Shown: positions 45,934 through 59,193, counted from the stretch's first letter. The stretch: DNA of 64,000 nt from Yamagishiella unicocca (GCA_003116995.1 BDSL01000076.1:310001-374000); one strand, 5' to 3'. Program-made: numbers and translations. Notes: generated by a model not told the origin, from the sequence alone.

Positions 45934-48900
45934 CAATCACCGGTGTGCGGCGCCGGCCTGGCTGGCTGCGACACCGGCTGCTGGAGCTGCTGCTGCTGCG
46001 CCGGGCGCCATGAGCCGACGCCACCCGCTGCTGCGTAATCAGCAGCCACCGCCTGCGGCCCTTGCTGCTGGAGCTGCTGGAGCTGCTGCTGCTGGTATTG
46101 CTGCTGGTACTGCTGCTGCTGCTGCTGGAGCTGCTGCTGCTGTTGGAGCTGCTGCTGCTGTTGGAGCTGCTGCTGCTGTTGGAGCTGCTGCTGCTGCTGG
46201 AGCTGCTGCTGCAGTCGCCACGAGGCGCTGGCCTGGGCGTCCGCCGCCGGCTGCCCGTAAGAGGAGGACACGGCGGCCTGCGACGAGGGCTGCGCCACTT
46301 GCGAGGGCGCCGCTGGATGCCCGCCCTGGTAGGGGTGCTGCTGCTGCTGCGACTGCATATGCTGGAAGGCCGTGGCGTCCGAGGAGGGCTGCCGCCAGGA
46401 GGGCGGCCCCGACTGCGGCAGCTGCTGCTGCTGTTGGGTTGCAAACTGCACTTGCTGCTGCTGCTTCAGCTGCGATGGCTGAGGCCACAAGCTGGCGTTG
46501 GTGTAGGGCTGCGGCGGAGCCGCCGACGTGTACGGCACGGGAGCCGGCGTCGCCGCCGGCTGCTGCGGCGGCAGCGGAGCTGGCTGCCACGCTGCCCCTC
46601 CAGCTATCATTCCGGGTGCGGTTGCGGCGGCAGTGGTGTGGTGGTGGTGGTGGTCAACCGGCTGCGCCCCCGGCACCTGACGAAGCTGGGGCTCGATCTG
46701 GGGTTGACCAGCTGCGGTGTATGGCACCGCCTGGCCGGTCGTTGCCGCAGAGGAGTGAGCGGGATGGGGCTGCTGCGGTTGCGGCTGCTGTGGTGGTGGC
46801 GGCTGGAGTACCTGGGCGGGACATGAGGGGCGCACAGGCAGAGGGAAGGGGGGGTGCGGGCGAGGAGTTGTAATAAGGGAGCAGGGTGACATGTCATTAC
46901 CCGAAATGGATTCAGTGGGTACTGTATGGAAAGATACGGTACTGGGGCATCAGAATAAATGTGAGACCCTAAATGTGAGACCCTAGTCTATGCATGCAAC
47001 GGCCAACTACGCACCCAGCTGAGGTTTGCGGTCACTGCTCTGCGATATGACGGGCATCCCATCCCGCTAGTAGATAGGGCTCGGTATTTGGGGTTGTACT
47101 ATGGGCCGGACACACCTTTTGAATCTTGTAGGCGTGAACTGGGTGATACGGGAAGGAAGGCACTATATAAATTGCTAAAGATATTAGAAGAGCAGCACGT
47201 TACAGCACCAGACATCATGGTGCAATGCTTTGAGGTACAGATCAGATCAATACTTTCTTATGGCGCAGAAGTGTGGGGGCCCGATGCACTTCTGGAGATG
47301 TTTGATGGGCCGCCGCGCCGGACGCGCCAGGAGGGTCAGGCCGCGCCAAGAGTCAGGCGGCCTCCTGCAAATGCTGGCCTGTTTGAGCGAGCACTATTTG
47401 ATCCCATGGTCGAGCTGCAGACGTTGTTTTTGCGAAGAGTCACTGGGACCTCATTGCCCACGCACCGGCTGCTGTACGCTGAGCTGTCACAGCTACCACT
47501 GCCCTTTTTCTGGGCGCAGCTAATGTTTGGCTTTTGGAACCGGATTGTGAAGCAACCAGAATCATTGGCGAACGCTGTTATGCAGGAAGATATCCAAATG
47601 GCAGCCGAGGGTAACTTTGCTAATGACTCCTGGAGCGCGAAAGTGTTGAAGGTCTGTGATAGGCTGGGTTTTAATTGGAGGCAGGGACAGCCTGCAGTAG
47701 GGACAACCCGTGAGGGGCGTCCCCGAGTTATTGCCGGATGGCTGATCAAGCAGGAGCTCCCGACGGGCGAGCTGCTTGACCTGCTCTGGCGTCGCTTTAT
47801 GGCTGATTGGGATAATCCAAGGCTGCAAGGAGACCCCAGGGCTTTTGTCTCTGATGGGTTGCAACCGGGCGTCAAAATGTGCCGATATAAGCAGTGGATG
47901 GGTTACGATGCTAACAGGGACTCCAAGCGTGGAGTTGGACATGTGGCTATCTATATACCACGACGGCACCACGTGGCATTGATGAGGTTCCGTTTGGGAT
48001 GCTGGGATCTAGAGGCAAATAGGCCAGTAAGTGGTGGGAGTCACCGGCCTAGGCAACAGAGGGTGTGCAGGATGTGCAGTTCGGGTGCCGTAGAAGACGA
48101 GCAACATGTGCAGCTAGAATGCACAGCCTATGCTGAATTACGATTTGTGGCTCAGTTGCCGGAGCACAGTATGAAAGATATTATGCTAGGCTTTGATCAA
48201 CCGAAGTTAGCGCACCTCCTTTTTGCTATCCAGAGCTACAGGGCATCTTCCCTAGCGACGTAGTTACATTCGCCTTTACAATAATACCCGTACTGTCTGC
48301 TATAAATCGCTAATATTGGCGCCCCTTGACCTCGGTTTGTGGGGATTATGGGAAGGGCTTCGGGGCCTTACTCCTGTAACGCAATACAATACAATCAGAC
48401 GAGGTCTTTATGAGCCAAAGACCTCGTCTTTGGCTCACACCTTTCATAAAAACCCTACCCCAGACTTCCGCCAGGACGGCCGGCTCTGCCAGGTCTTCTG
48501 AATTCAAAACCCACTGCCATGAGCTGAGCCCCTTCGCGACACCCTATCTCGTAGGAAAATGCCCGCCAAACGATGCCTATGGCCAAACCCCTCTTATGGG
48601 AAACTTTGAGCAAAACCACCCACCTGCTGCTGCTGCGGCAGCTGCTCCTGTTGCGCCTGCTGCCGCTGCTGCTGCATCTGCTGCTTTTGCAGCTCCAGCG
48701 CCGCCTGCTGCCGCTGCGCTGCTTCATCCTGGCTGAGCAGGAACTGAACCCACTGGTCGGCGAGAGAGTCGCCGCCGGCGCCGCCGCGCGCCGCCGCACC
48801 GGCGCCGCCGTACCCGCTTGCGCCCACTAGCATCCGTCCCGCGCCGTTGACCAACGCCATGGGTGCCCCCGCGACGCGGCTGAGCAGGCCCCGGCGGCCG

Positions 48901-51900
48901 CCCATAAGGCCCAGCGCGGCGCGGTCCTCGTCAGTCATGTTGAGCATGCGGGCCATAAGCTGCAGCACCTGCGGGCGGCAACAGGAGTAAACGCGAAACG
49001 GCGTTAACATGATATAATGATAAGAAAGTCCCGGTTTCAGGCGTTTCCATCATGGCTCCTACGGTAGACTCAGCCGGATGTCATCATGTATGGCGTTCTG
49101 CGGTCCGTCACCATCACCTTGGCCGGTCCAGAACTCGTCTGCGCTCCGGCACCTCACTGTAGCCGTGCAACCCCTCCGGCCAGGCCCCTGCACCCGTGTC
49201 TCCTCCCTCCTGCCCCTCACCTCCTTGCTGTGGTTGCGCTCAAAGTAGGTGAGCAGCAGCTTGCCCATGATGCGCCGGTCTACCATGCCGTTGGTTTCGG
49301 AGCTCATGGCGGCGGCCTGGGCCACCGCCTGGTCCAGCGCCCGGCGCAGCATGGCGCACTCGTCGGCGGTTCGAGCCTCGGACTCGGCGACTGCGGCTAG
49401 GGAGGCGCGGGTCTGGGGACATGTACGTGGGGGCAGGGAAGGATGAGGAAGGTCGAAGAGATTCGGGGACGCTGGGGGCCGTAGGAACTAGGGACCGAAC
49501 TATTCCCCTCATCCCTGAATCGCGACAGAGACTAGGGTTGGACAGCCGTGGCGCTGTCCAGCAGCTGAAAGGTCCAACCCCAAATCCGTCACAGCCGGAC
49601 TCCCCGCCCTGGTCAAGACCCAAACCCAAAACCGTGCCGTGTGTATGACCCCGACCTTTTCATCTCCGCCTTCCTTCCTTCTCGTCCTCTCTCCCTCCCT
49701 CCCTTCCTCCCTCCGCCGTACCTGCTCGGCCAGCTTTTCCGCCGCCGCCCGCTCCGCCTGCACTGCCGCCACCGCCGCCTGCGCCGCCGCCAGCTCCTGC
49801 TGCAGCCGCGCGGCCTTGTTGGCGGTGGCCCGCACCTCCAGCCGCAGCTTCTCCGCCGCATCGCTCTCGTAGGTCAGCTCGCCCAGCGCGGCCTGGGATC
49901 CGGAGTGTGGCAGCGGCGGGCATGGCAAGGTAGGGTTGATGGCCGCGGCGGGCAGGGTAAGGTAGGGTTTGGTGGCAGCGGCGGAGAGTGGGAGGGTGAC
50001 TGGTATCGAATTTTAATGACACCGAGTGTAACAATCATACGTGGTATCGGATTTCAATGGCACCGAGTGTAACAATCATACGTGGCGCAAGGGCGGTCCT
50101 TACTTGCAAACGCCTATTAAACGTCTATGAATAAGCGAAGAGGACGCGCCCTCTGCTGCTACTGTAACTGCGACAATTTACAGCACCTGCAACCGACCAG
50201 CCCACACCGCTGTCCTCGTTTTCCTCACGAGATGCCAACCACCCAAACAACCGCCGTACCTGGAGGTTCTGGATCTCCGTGTCCTTGAGGTCCAGGGCCT
50301 CTGTGAGGGCTGCGGGGCCACCATCGGGTCAGAGGGTGGTGTGGGGGTGAGGTCACAAAGGGGCACAGGTCGGAGAGCAGGGCAGCAGACGCGGGGCCGC
50401 GGTGCGACCACCGGGGGAGAAGGGTGGTGTGAAGTCAACAGATATGGGCGGAAGGCAGGGCAACAGGCGGAGGGCGTCTCTCTTAACCCCCGGCCTTATC
50501 CCACCACACCGCCACCAGCGCCTCCGGAGCACCCTCACCCGCCACCTCGGCCTCCTGCCTCGCCGCCGCCACCTTGGCCGCCTCCAGCGCCTCCCGCAGC
50601 TCCGAGACCTGGCCCGCAACCCGGTCCTCCGCGGCCTTGACTTCGGCCTCCACGCGCCATCCCACCTGCGGACCACATTCCGGACGGTGCATGCGAGGCA
50701 ACATGCGTAATAGGTCGCGAATCGAAAGGTGTGAGAGACGACGTACAATCCCAACGCCGATCCATGTGTTCCCGCGTGCTCCCTGGCGCCTAATCGCAAG
50801 GAGGACGTCCGGCCGCAACGGAGGCCACCCCTCCTTACCCGCCATATCCCTGCCAAGAAAGAAGAAGGGATAGTGGGATACGGGTACGCACACGCAGACC
50901 CGACCACCGTCGTCACTAAGCATCCAGTTTTAAGCATCCAGTTTAAGAACGTAACCTCCGGGTTGGTCGCCTGCCCGCCCTGGCGCACCTTGTCCTCCTC
51001 GTCCTCCTGCTCCTGTAGCATCTGGGCCTTGAGCCGCAGCAGCTGCCCCTTGAGCCGCTCCTTCTCGCCATCCGACGCGTCCAGCGCCAACCGCAGCTCC
51101 GAAACCTCCTCTTCCAGGGCCGCCACCGCGGCAGCAGTGGCCGCTGCCGCTGCGTTGACGGCCGTGGTGTTGGCATCGGCGCCGCCCTGGGCGCCGCCGC
51201 CGATGCTCGCGGAGGCATCGGCTGTCAGGCGGGGCGATAGCAGCGCGCTCTCTTGACGGCTCGCCTATGTTAATATCATCACACCGGCAGGTGGGTGGGT
51301 TTTGAGGAATATGGAGGCACAACATTTAGTTACGTCCATTTCAGCTTCAGAAAACTGATCAGCAGTTCCGCGCTAAAGACTCATTGCTATTACGGGGAAG
51401 CTAAATATTCATTGCTATTATGGGGGAAGGCTTTCCACGTGTCCTCTGGAACTGTTGGATCGCATCCTTGGTTTCACTTTGCCTGGAACGCGCCACAGCG
51501 CCGAAGTCCGTACGGTAAGTGCCACCGCTACGGCGTCCCTCGTGGCTCAGCTGTGCTGCAGCCATGCTCCCTTCCCTCCTCAAGTCGCCCTCTGCCCCAT
51601 CCATGCCGATCCACTCACCAACCGAGGCGTCTGAGAGTTGGACGCCGCCGCGGACGCCGAGGCCGCCGCCGTCGCCGCTACGACAAGCTGCATCTCCTCC
51701 CGCTGCTGCGCCAGGTGCTGCTGGTACACGTGGCTCAGCTGCCGCAGCTCGGCGGTGGCTGCGTCGCGTTCCGCCGCCGCCGCCGCCAGCTGCGCCGCCA
51801 GGCTGCGCGCTTCCAACTGCGCTCGTGAGGCCTCCGAGGATGCTGAGGAGGAAGCGGAGTGGGCGGCCTCCAGCTGGGCCTAGGGTAGGAGGAGGAGGAG

Positions 51901-54900
51901 GTAGCGGGTGTGGGTGCGGGCAGCGGGGTCAGGGGCGGCAGGGTGGTCAAGGAGGTTAATGCATCGGCAGGGAAGGCGGCGGACATACTCGAAGCTTGTG
52001 GTTTGCCAGGTAAGGGTAAGGGTAGCCACTGTCGGGCAGCGAGTATCAGCACGGGTGTTAGCGCCGCCCGCTATCTAAACATCGCATAGTAATATTCACG
52101 ACACCCAACGACAGCCGAAAAGTCCAACATGTTCCCTCTCCGCCGTGCTTCCCCCGCTGCCGGTCCTCGCGCCGTGCCGTGCAACTAGGCACCACCCGGC
52201 AGCGCACCTGCAGCCTCCTCGCCTCCGACTGCAGCCGCACAACCTCGCTCCGCGCAGAGGCCAGCTCCCTCTCCGCGTGGCTGTCGTGATCGCCGTACCC
52301 GTACGCCGTACTGTGCTGGGCCCGCTCCAGCGCCGCTTGCAGGACCTCCAGCTCGCGGCGGAGGGACGCCTCCGTGAAGGACGCGGCACTGGTGGTGGCG
52401 GCAGCCTCGCGCCGCAGCCGCTCCACCTCCGACCGCAAGCCCTGCGAGAGAGGTAGGCAGGGTGGCGGCAGGATTTGGTCTTGGGAGATCCAACATGCTG
52501 GCAAAGCGTAAGTTTGGACCATTCGGGGTACTGTGGCGGGCGCCGCGCTGCATTCCTGTCCGGAGCCGCACCAGTCCTACATCCTACATCCTACACTGCA
52601 GGGCCTCCACATCGATGCCACTGGCAGCATTCTGGTGATGGTTTTCGCTCTTGCGAAAGCAACGCGATTTTCCCGTCAGCGCGCTGTTCGGCTCCCCTCA
52701 CTCCACTCACCTGCAGCGCCTCCAGGTCCCTGGCCGCCTGCTCCTGGGTCTGCTTGAGGCTCCGCTCCAACTCCGTCGCAGCGACAGTTCGTTCGGACAG
52801 CTCCTTCTTCCAGAACAAGTCCCGCTCCTGCAACAATGGCAGCAACGGCATTAGCGGCAGCAGCACTAGCAACGGCAGTAGCGGCAGCATCCGCTTCAGC
52901 AACCGGAAACATCATGAACCGGAACCCTAAAGCGTACGCGACTGTTGGGTGACAGAACAAGTGTCTTGGCAAATATAGCAGCCGGATCACCCCGCCACGC
53001 CCCAAGACATGCTCGCCCTCACTAGATCTACCTGCAGGATGGTTTGAGAGCGGTTGGCCTGCTCGTCCAGCGCGTGCTGCAGCTGCGCCACCTTGGTCTG
53101 CAGCGCACTCATGCGCTCTGACGCGGCCGTCAGCTGCGCCAACAGTTCGTTGCTGCTGCCGGCGGCCGCGGCGGCGGCGGTGGCGGCGGCCTGTTGCTGC
53201 TGCAGCTCCGAGGCGAGCTGCTGACGGGAGGTCACGGATGTGTCCAACAGGTCCTGCAGCCTGCAGTTGCAGTGGTTGTGGTGGTTGGCAAGGCAACGGT
53301 CGGTACGTACTTACCCACGTTGTTCCTGCGACGCCATCGTTCGCCCTTCATCATCATCACCATCGTCCCCTACTCTCCCGGTCCCTAGCCGGCCCTCGCG
53401 GTTTTCTCGTTGGCCCCTCGCGGGTCACTCGCTGTTCCCTCGCGGGTCCCTCACGCGGGTCCCTCCCGGGTCGCTCGTTGTTCCCTCGCTGGTCCCTCGC
53501 TGGTCCCTCGCCGGTCCCTCGCTGGTCCCTCGCTGGTCCCTCGCCGGTCCCTCGCTGGTCCTTCGCGGGCCCCTCGCGGGTTCCCCGTCGGCCACTAGCC
53601 AAGCCAACGAGCCGACTCACCTGCGTTTCTCCACCTCCGCCTCCGCCAGCCTCCGCCCCAGCTCCTCCTTCTCCCGCGTCTCCTGCCCCAGCCGGGTGTC
53701 CAGGTCCCTGGCGGTCGCGCAGGCCGCCTCCAGCGCCTGCTGCGTCTGCTGCGCGGCCGCAGAGGCGCGGTCCGCTCCCTTCGCCGCCTCCGCGGCCGCC
53801 TCCTCCGAGACCTGGCGGCACCGCGCCTCCGCCGCCTCCACCTGACTCCGCAGCGCCTGCATGGCGGCCTGGGCCTCCGCCAGCTGCTGACCCATCTGAA
53901 CGGAATGGATGGGCGTAGGTGTCCATGGGGTAGCACGGGGGCGGGGGAGGCGTCAGGCTTGGACGGGATGGATGGGCGTAGGTGTCCGGGGCAAGCAGGG
54001 GGATGGCGTCAGGCTTGGACATCGAACATGCAGCAACCTCCGTTTCGTGCTACTCCCAATTGTAACACCACCTGAGCCTTCGACGTGCCGCGTCACAGCC
54101 CCAGGTACCACCTGCGCCGCATCGTGTCAGCGCTCACTTTCCTCATCGGAACTCCCGACCACATCCTACTTGGGCAGAAATCTGCGGTCGCCCTACCGGC
54201 CCTGCTGCACCCGCCCTACCGCCCCTGCTGCACCCGCCCTACCGCCCTGCTGCACCCGCCCTGCTGCACACTGTTTACTTGCACCCGCTGTGGACGGAGC
54301 CGCACCTGCTGCACCCTTGCCTGCGCCTCCGCCGCGTGGCTATTCCTAGCCTCCCTCTCCGCCTCCAGCTGCTCCGCCAGCCCGGACGCCTCGTCGCTCA
54401 GCGCCACCAGCTGGTCCTTCAAAGCGGCCACCTGCACACCGCCACCACCGGCGCTTACGTTCAGTGCCATCTGACGCGTAATATAGCACACGAGCCTCAC
54501 TACAAGATGGGCCTGAGGCCTGACAGGCGCAGGCGCAACCGACCTGCTTGGCGCTGTCCGAATGAGCTCCCTCCGCCGCTGCCAGCCGCCTCCGCCACTC
54601 CTCCGCCTCCGCCGCGAGCCGCCCCCGCAGCTCCGCCGCCTCCGCAGCAGCGGCCGCCAGCGCCGCCGCGCCGCCCGCCACCTCGGCCTCCTCGTGCCGC
54701 TGCGTCGCCGCCAGCGCCGCCTGCGTCTCGCTCACCTGCGCCCTCAGCGCCTCCACCGCGGCCTCCCGCTCCGAAACCTCCCGACGCAACCCCTCAGCGG
54801 CTGACTGTGCAGCAGCCAGCTGCTGCGCCGCAGCTGCGGCCGCAGCCTCTGCCTCCGTCGCCCGCGCCTCCGCCGCCTGGCAGCTGCCGCGAGCCTCGTC

Positions 54901-57900
54901 CACCTCCGCGGACAACGACGACGCCTCCCGCCTCTCAAACGCCTGCGATAGGACCCCAGCACCAATACCATCACCGACACAAATGCATGCGTGCAGCTTT
55001 TCCTCTCCCCACACTGAACATGCTACCATGCGCTTGCCAAGCTCGGTCCACTCCAATGGCGAGCACCGCAGCGTCCTTCCCATCCGAACGCTGCTCAGTC
55101 CTTCAGCCTGAGGTACCAGAAGGACCGTAACATGACCGCAAATACTACGATCATGTTACGGTCCTCCGAGTACCTTACTAAACCGCAGCGTCGTCCCCAC
55201 CTGTGCCTCTGCCAGCTCCCGCTCTCGGGCCTGCAGTGCCACCTCCAGCTCTGCCACCTTGGCATTCAGCTGCTCCGCACGGTCCTCCGCCTCTGTCTTT
55301 GCCTGCACCAGCCGCTGCTCCGCAGCCGCTGAAGCCGCAAGCAGCTGCGCTTCCAGGTGCTCAGCGGCCCGCGCCGCCGCCGCGGTCTCCGCCTCCATCA
55401 ACCGCTTCGAAGCCTCCGCCTCCGCCTCCGCTAGGCGGCCCCCTACCTCCGCTAGCTGCGCCCCCGCCTCCGCCGCGCGGGCCTCTGCCCCTGCCAGCTG
55501 CGTCTGCAACTGCCTGAGCTCCTCCTCCAGCTCACCCACCCTCCCTCGAGCGGCCGCATGTGCCGCCCGCTCCTCCTCCAGCTGCTGCCTGTGCTGCAGG
55601 CCGAACCGCTGCTCGTCCTCGAACAACTCCTTCATCATCTCCAGCTGCTCCCGCATACTCGCCAGAGGCCCCTCGTCGCCGTCGCCGCCGCCGGAGCCGG
55701 CTGTAGCCGCCGCGGCGGCGGCAGTAGCGCGCGCGGCTGTAGCAGCCGCCTCCGCGTCAGAGGCCCGCTGCTCCGCGGCCGCAACCGCGGCCCGCTGCGC
55801 CTCGAGCTGCTGCTCCAGTTGCCGCTCCAGCTCGGCAATCCGGCTCTGGAACTGTACAGCGGCGGCGGCATCCACGGACCCACGCTCCGAAGCCGCGCTC
55901 AGCTCCTCCCGCGCCTTCGCCAACGCAGCCTTCGCCGTCGACAGCTCCTGCTGCAGCGCCGCCTCTGCCGAGGAAATGCCGGCCGCCCACGCTTCCAACT
56001 CCGCTGCCCGCGCCTCTGCACGCAAGGCTCGCGCCTCAGCCGCCTCCGCCCGCGTTTCCGCTGCAGCCACCAGCGCCTGCGCGTCCACAACCCGTGCCTC
56101 CGCCTCTGTCAGCCGTCCCGTCAACTCCACTACAACAGTATCCGCCGCCTCTGCCCGCGACTTGGCAGCCTCCGCCTCCGCCGCCGCCAGCGCCTCCTCA
56201 TTCGCGCCAGCGCCAGCACCCGCCAGCTCCCGCAGCCGCTGCAGCTCCGCCGCTGCCTCGGCGGCGGCGCGCTGCTGCTGCTCCGTGTGCCGGGCCGCCG
56301 CCTCCGCCGCCTCCGCCGCCTCCGCCCGCACCGCCGACAGCTCGGACTCCAGGGAGGCCAAGCGACGATTCGCTTCGTCCGCCGCGCCCTGCGACGCTGC
56401 TAGCCGCGCCTCCAGCGCCGCCACCCGGCCCGCTGCCTCAGCGGCCGCCTCAGCAGCTGCCGTACCGGCGGAGTCCTCCGCCTGCGAACGGCATCATGCA
56501 TGGCGTGAAGCCCAACTTCCATCCAACGCATCTACGGCATCACATGCATCCCCAAACGGAAGCCACCCTGGAGCGAACGCGAATGGCCTCCCAGCACCAG
56601 TGGCGTTCCACAGCCAGTGGCCACCCACAGCCGTTGGTCGGCCGCCTAGGGCCAGTGGCCACCCACAGCGCCAGTGGCCTCATGCGACCCAACCGCACCT
56701 TCATGTCCGCACCAACCGCCTGTTGCGGCTGCTGCCCCAGCTGCGCTCGCAACTGCGCGACAGTGCCTTCCAGCTCGGCGACCCGGACCTGGGCCTGGTA
56801 CGGCGGCAGCGGCGGCGACAGCGTCAGCGGCGACGTCAGCGGCGGCGGCAGCAGCGGCGTCACCGACCCCGGGATGGGTTGACACAGCATCACGGGCACT
56901 AAAAACGCCCTTGCTGTTTACTGCCCACCCTATCCCCCACCCTATCCCTACGCTGGTCACCCTCCTAACCCCACCAACGGTGCATACAGGCCCCATCCCA
57001 ACACCCTGACACCCGGATCAACTTCCTGAACCACCCCCGCTGGCTGCTCGGACCCGGACCAGCACACCTGGGTCGCCGCCGTCCGCTGCTGCTGCAGCTC
57101 GCCCTTCCAGAACGAGTCATGCTGCGCAACGTCAGCGGCGTTGCTTTCCAGCTGCTGCTCGGCCTGCAGGCACCGGTGACGCGCGGCGCGTGGATACCTC
57201 ATGCCGGACTCTCTCGCGCATCACACGCCCCGTCTACCGTCATATGATCGGTTGAGGAGGAGGGATCGAAGCGGGGGCAGTACCTGCCAACCCGCCGGCA
57301 ACCAACTCAGTCAGAAGCTCCCGCGCAGCGTAAGGCCCTCGCACCTTCCGCAGCCGCTCCGTCAGCTTCTCCACTTGCCGCTGCGCCGAGTCGTGCGCCT
57401 GCTGCGCCGCCGTCAGCTCCTGTCGCAGCAGCGTCGCAGTCTGTGCCTGCGCCTGTCGACGGCGCGAGGGCAGAGGAGCCAGGAGCAACAGTTCAAGCAC
57501 CAGGGGCCTCCCTACATCTGAACCGGGTGCGTCTGAACCGGGTGCGTCTGAACCGGGTGTACACATGGATTAGCACCGACGCGATCCGCACCTAGGTGCC
57601 GGCCCCTCCGCAACGATGATGTATCAAGATAACAAATTGCGGAGTTGACTCCGCCCATCAACCTGCTCCTGGCCAGCGAGGAGCTGCTGCATAGCCTGTC
57701 CTCCCGCACCCGCCGCCCCGCCACCCCGGTGTTTCCTTCGGACACGAGTTTTCCTCGCAACCGCCCCGCCGCTTCGCCGCCCAGCGACACACACCCCTGG
57801 GGGCTGGCTGTGTGGCGGCCCGTCGACAGGACCCTATGGCATATAAAAGGGCATCTTGTCACCGTCCTTATGCCCCATCCCCCCACCTGCACCTCTAAAC

Positions 57901-59193
57901 GTCTTTCCTAAACGGTTTTTTCTCGCGTCCACGGGTCTTCCTCGAAACCCCCCACCTGCAGCAACTCCGTGCTGTCCTCCGCGTCCTCTAGCGCCCGCCG
58001 CAGCTGCGCCACCTCCGTGGCCAGACCGTCGTTCTCCATCGTCACCTCGATCAACTGCTGCTTCAGGAGCTCAACCTGCCCCGGGGCGAGAGACCGTGAG
58101 GGCGAGAGACCGTGAGGGCGAGAGACCGTGAGGGCGAGAGACCGTGAGGGCGAGACGAGAAGGATGTCATGGATAGACACAGTATAGTGATCGGAAAGAC
58201 AGATCCCATCACTGCCTGATAGCCCACGCCCGTGTCTCCCATGTGCCCTCGGAAACCATCCCTGGAGCACCCACCGCCGGCTTGTGTTTTGCGCCGTCCG
58301 CGGCGTCCTCCGCCCCAGCCACGTGCGTCGCGACCTTTTGGAGCACAGAGGTGGCGGAGCTGAAGATGTTGGTGGTGGCCGATCCGAACATGCGGCTCAT
58401 GCCGAGTCCACTGCCAGCGGCAGTGGCAGCCGCGGGTGAAGGTGAGCCCCCTGCTGGCGCCGCGGCCCGGACGATTGCCGGCTTCGTTATGTGCGGCACA
58501 TTCGGGTCGCCGGAGACTGTTTGCCAGCCGTCATTGTTTTCGACGGTTTTGGTGTCATTGCCGTCAGCGAAGTTGCTGCCAGCCACGGCAGCTGTTGCTG
58601 CAAGGTCGTCCGTCTCGTTCGAGTCGCGGAACTGGAATGGCGCAGTCGTAGTTGTGTACCCGCCGTGTGCGGAGTGGTACCCGCCGTGCGTGGATTGGTC
58701 CCCTTGGGCGTGGCGGGGGGGCCGGGCACCTGCTGGTAGGTCCGCCGAGCCAGCTGTGTCTTCCGCGTGGGAGCTCAAGGGCGGGTGTTCCCCAACGCGA
58801 TCGAGGTCGCCGTCCTCCAGGAATGCACGCTCGTCATAAGTCCCGTTGTTGTACCTGCAAAACGGGGCAACAGCCAGAGCGAATCACTGCGTCGAGCCGT
58901 TGCGACCCATTTTGCGCGGGATCAGCTTGCATCTCCCGCACCTTGTGTACTCCTCGGCTTCTTCAGCAGCAGTATAAGCCTGCTCAACAGGGAACGTCAC
59001 GTCAGACCTCACTGTCTAAGAGGAGCGGGCGACGTCGCCGAGGCGACGCCTGTCGAACTTTCAGGCGGGATAGCCTGCCCTGAAGAGGTCAACGTACCTG
59101 GTTCCCATCCTCCTGCTCATCAAGCAGCGCATTTTTCACGTTGGAGGCCAAGTTTTGGGCACGCGATGCTGCTCCAGCGATAACGCCCCACAT
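45930..59193 (-). CDS. Golgin: long coiled-coil Golgi tether with C-terminal GRAB-type domain
   Basis: Exons on the minus strand: 59193-59098 (MWGVIAGAASRAQNLASNVK), 58854-58275, 58075-57956, 57452-57345, 57163-57068, 56794-56699, 56481-55201 (427 codons), 54942-54544, 54431-54306, 53895-53621, 53260-53032, 52827-52711, 52441-52208, 51879-51619, 51221-50956, 50665-50539, 50309-50260, 49892-49722, 49412-49221, 48968-48624, and probably 46811-45930. Ala/Glu/Gln/Arg heptad-like sequence fills most of it (about 1700 residues before the tail). Near the end GMVDRRIMGKLLLTYFERNH, then VLQLMARMLNMTDEDRAALG, matches the GRIP-related Arf-binding domain of GMAP-210 and plant golgin candidates 3/4. SLADQWVQFLLS follows. 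Arf1-dependent cis-Golgi tethering is inferred from the family. Phases do not close at exons 1-2 and near 51.2-51.6 kb, so small exons may be missing. The last exon adds 293 Gln/Pro-rich residues and is less certain. Confidence 0.78.
46957..46984 (+). repeat. 14-bp tandem duplication before the intronic retrotransposon
   Basis: AAATGTGAGACCCT occurs twice in succession, about 30 bp before the first recognisable element sequence. It could mark the 5' junction of the insertion. Confidence 0.7.
47010..48394 (+). mobile_element. Non-LTR retrotransposon ORF2 C-terminal fragment, different family, with a 391-codon open frame
   Basis: The open frame runs unbroken to 48263. Just upstream is LRFAVTALRYDGHPIPLVDR; then ARYLGLYYGPD (the RT thumb-region YLG motif), then ALYKLLKILEEQHVTAPD, IRSILSYGAEVWGP (typical post-RT Y-G-x-E-x-W), LFLRRVTGTSLPTHRLLYAE, and a C-terminal zinc-knuckle-like CRMCSSGAVEDEQHVQLEC. 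The element is 5'-truncated inside the RT region. After the stop, about 130 bp of 3' UTR ends in CAATACAATACAAT. It is unrelated in detail to the 7-14 kb family. It lies in the proposed last intron of the golgin gene in opposite orientation, and the intact frame suggests a recent insertion. Confidence 0.75.
48397..48436. repeat. Two overlapping, mutually exclusive hairpins
   Basis: AGACGAGGTCTTT (48397-48409) pairs perfectly with AAAGACCTCGTCT (48417-48429) around a 7-bp loop. GAGCCAAAGA (48412-48421) pairs with TCTTTGGCTC (48427-48436) around CCTCG. They share bases, so only one can form at a time. They directly follow the retrotransposon tail. Confidence 0.8.
53401..53590 (+). repeat. Minisatellite with an 11-bp unit in a golgin intron
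   Basis: Units of the type TCGCTGGTCCC, with variants TCGCCGGTCCC and TCGCGGGTCCC, fill almost 190 bp between the exons 53895-53621 and 53260-53032. The tract is open in several frames and so produces spurious ORFs on both strands. Confidence 0.85.
57517..57561 (+). repeat. 15-bp unit repeated three times in a golgin intron
   Basis: TCTGAACCGGGTGCG is repeated at 57517-57531, 57532-57546 and 57547-57561 (last unit with two changes). Confidence 0.85.
58087..58150 (+). repeat. 16-bp unit repeated four times in a golgin intron
   Basis: CGAGAGACCGTGAGGG is repeated four times without change, starting 11 bp from the acceptor of the exon 58075-57956. On the golgin strand the unit is CT-rich and could act as an extended pyrimidine tract. 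Confidence 0.85.

Noticed and set aside
46010..46873. Long Ala- or Leu-rich plus-strand frames
   Set aside because: They are antisense readings of the CAG-repeat Gln-rich golgin exon.
53238..53918. Plus-strand 226-codon open frame rich in GPS repeats
   Set aside because: It is an 11-bp intronic minisatellite plus antisense of golgin exons.
55259..56902. 547-codon plus-strand open frame
   Set aside because: It lies opposite the 427-codon golgin coiled-coil exon, reads as Ser/Ala/Arg low-complexity, and lacks splice or domain support.
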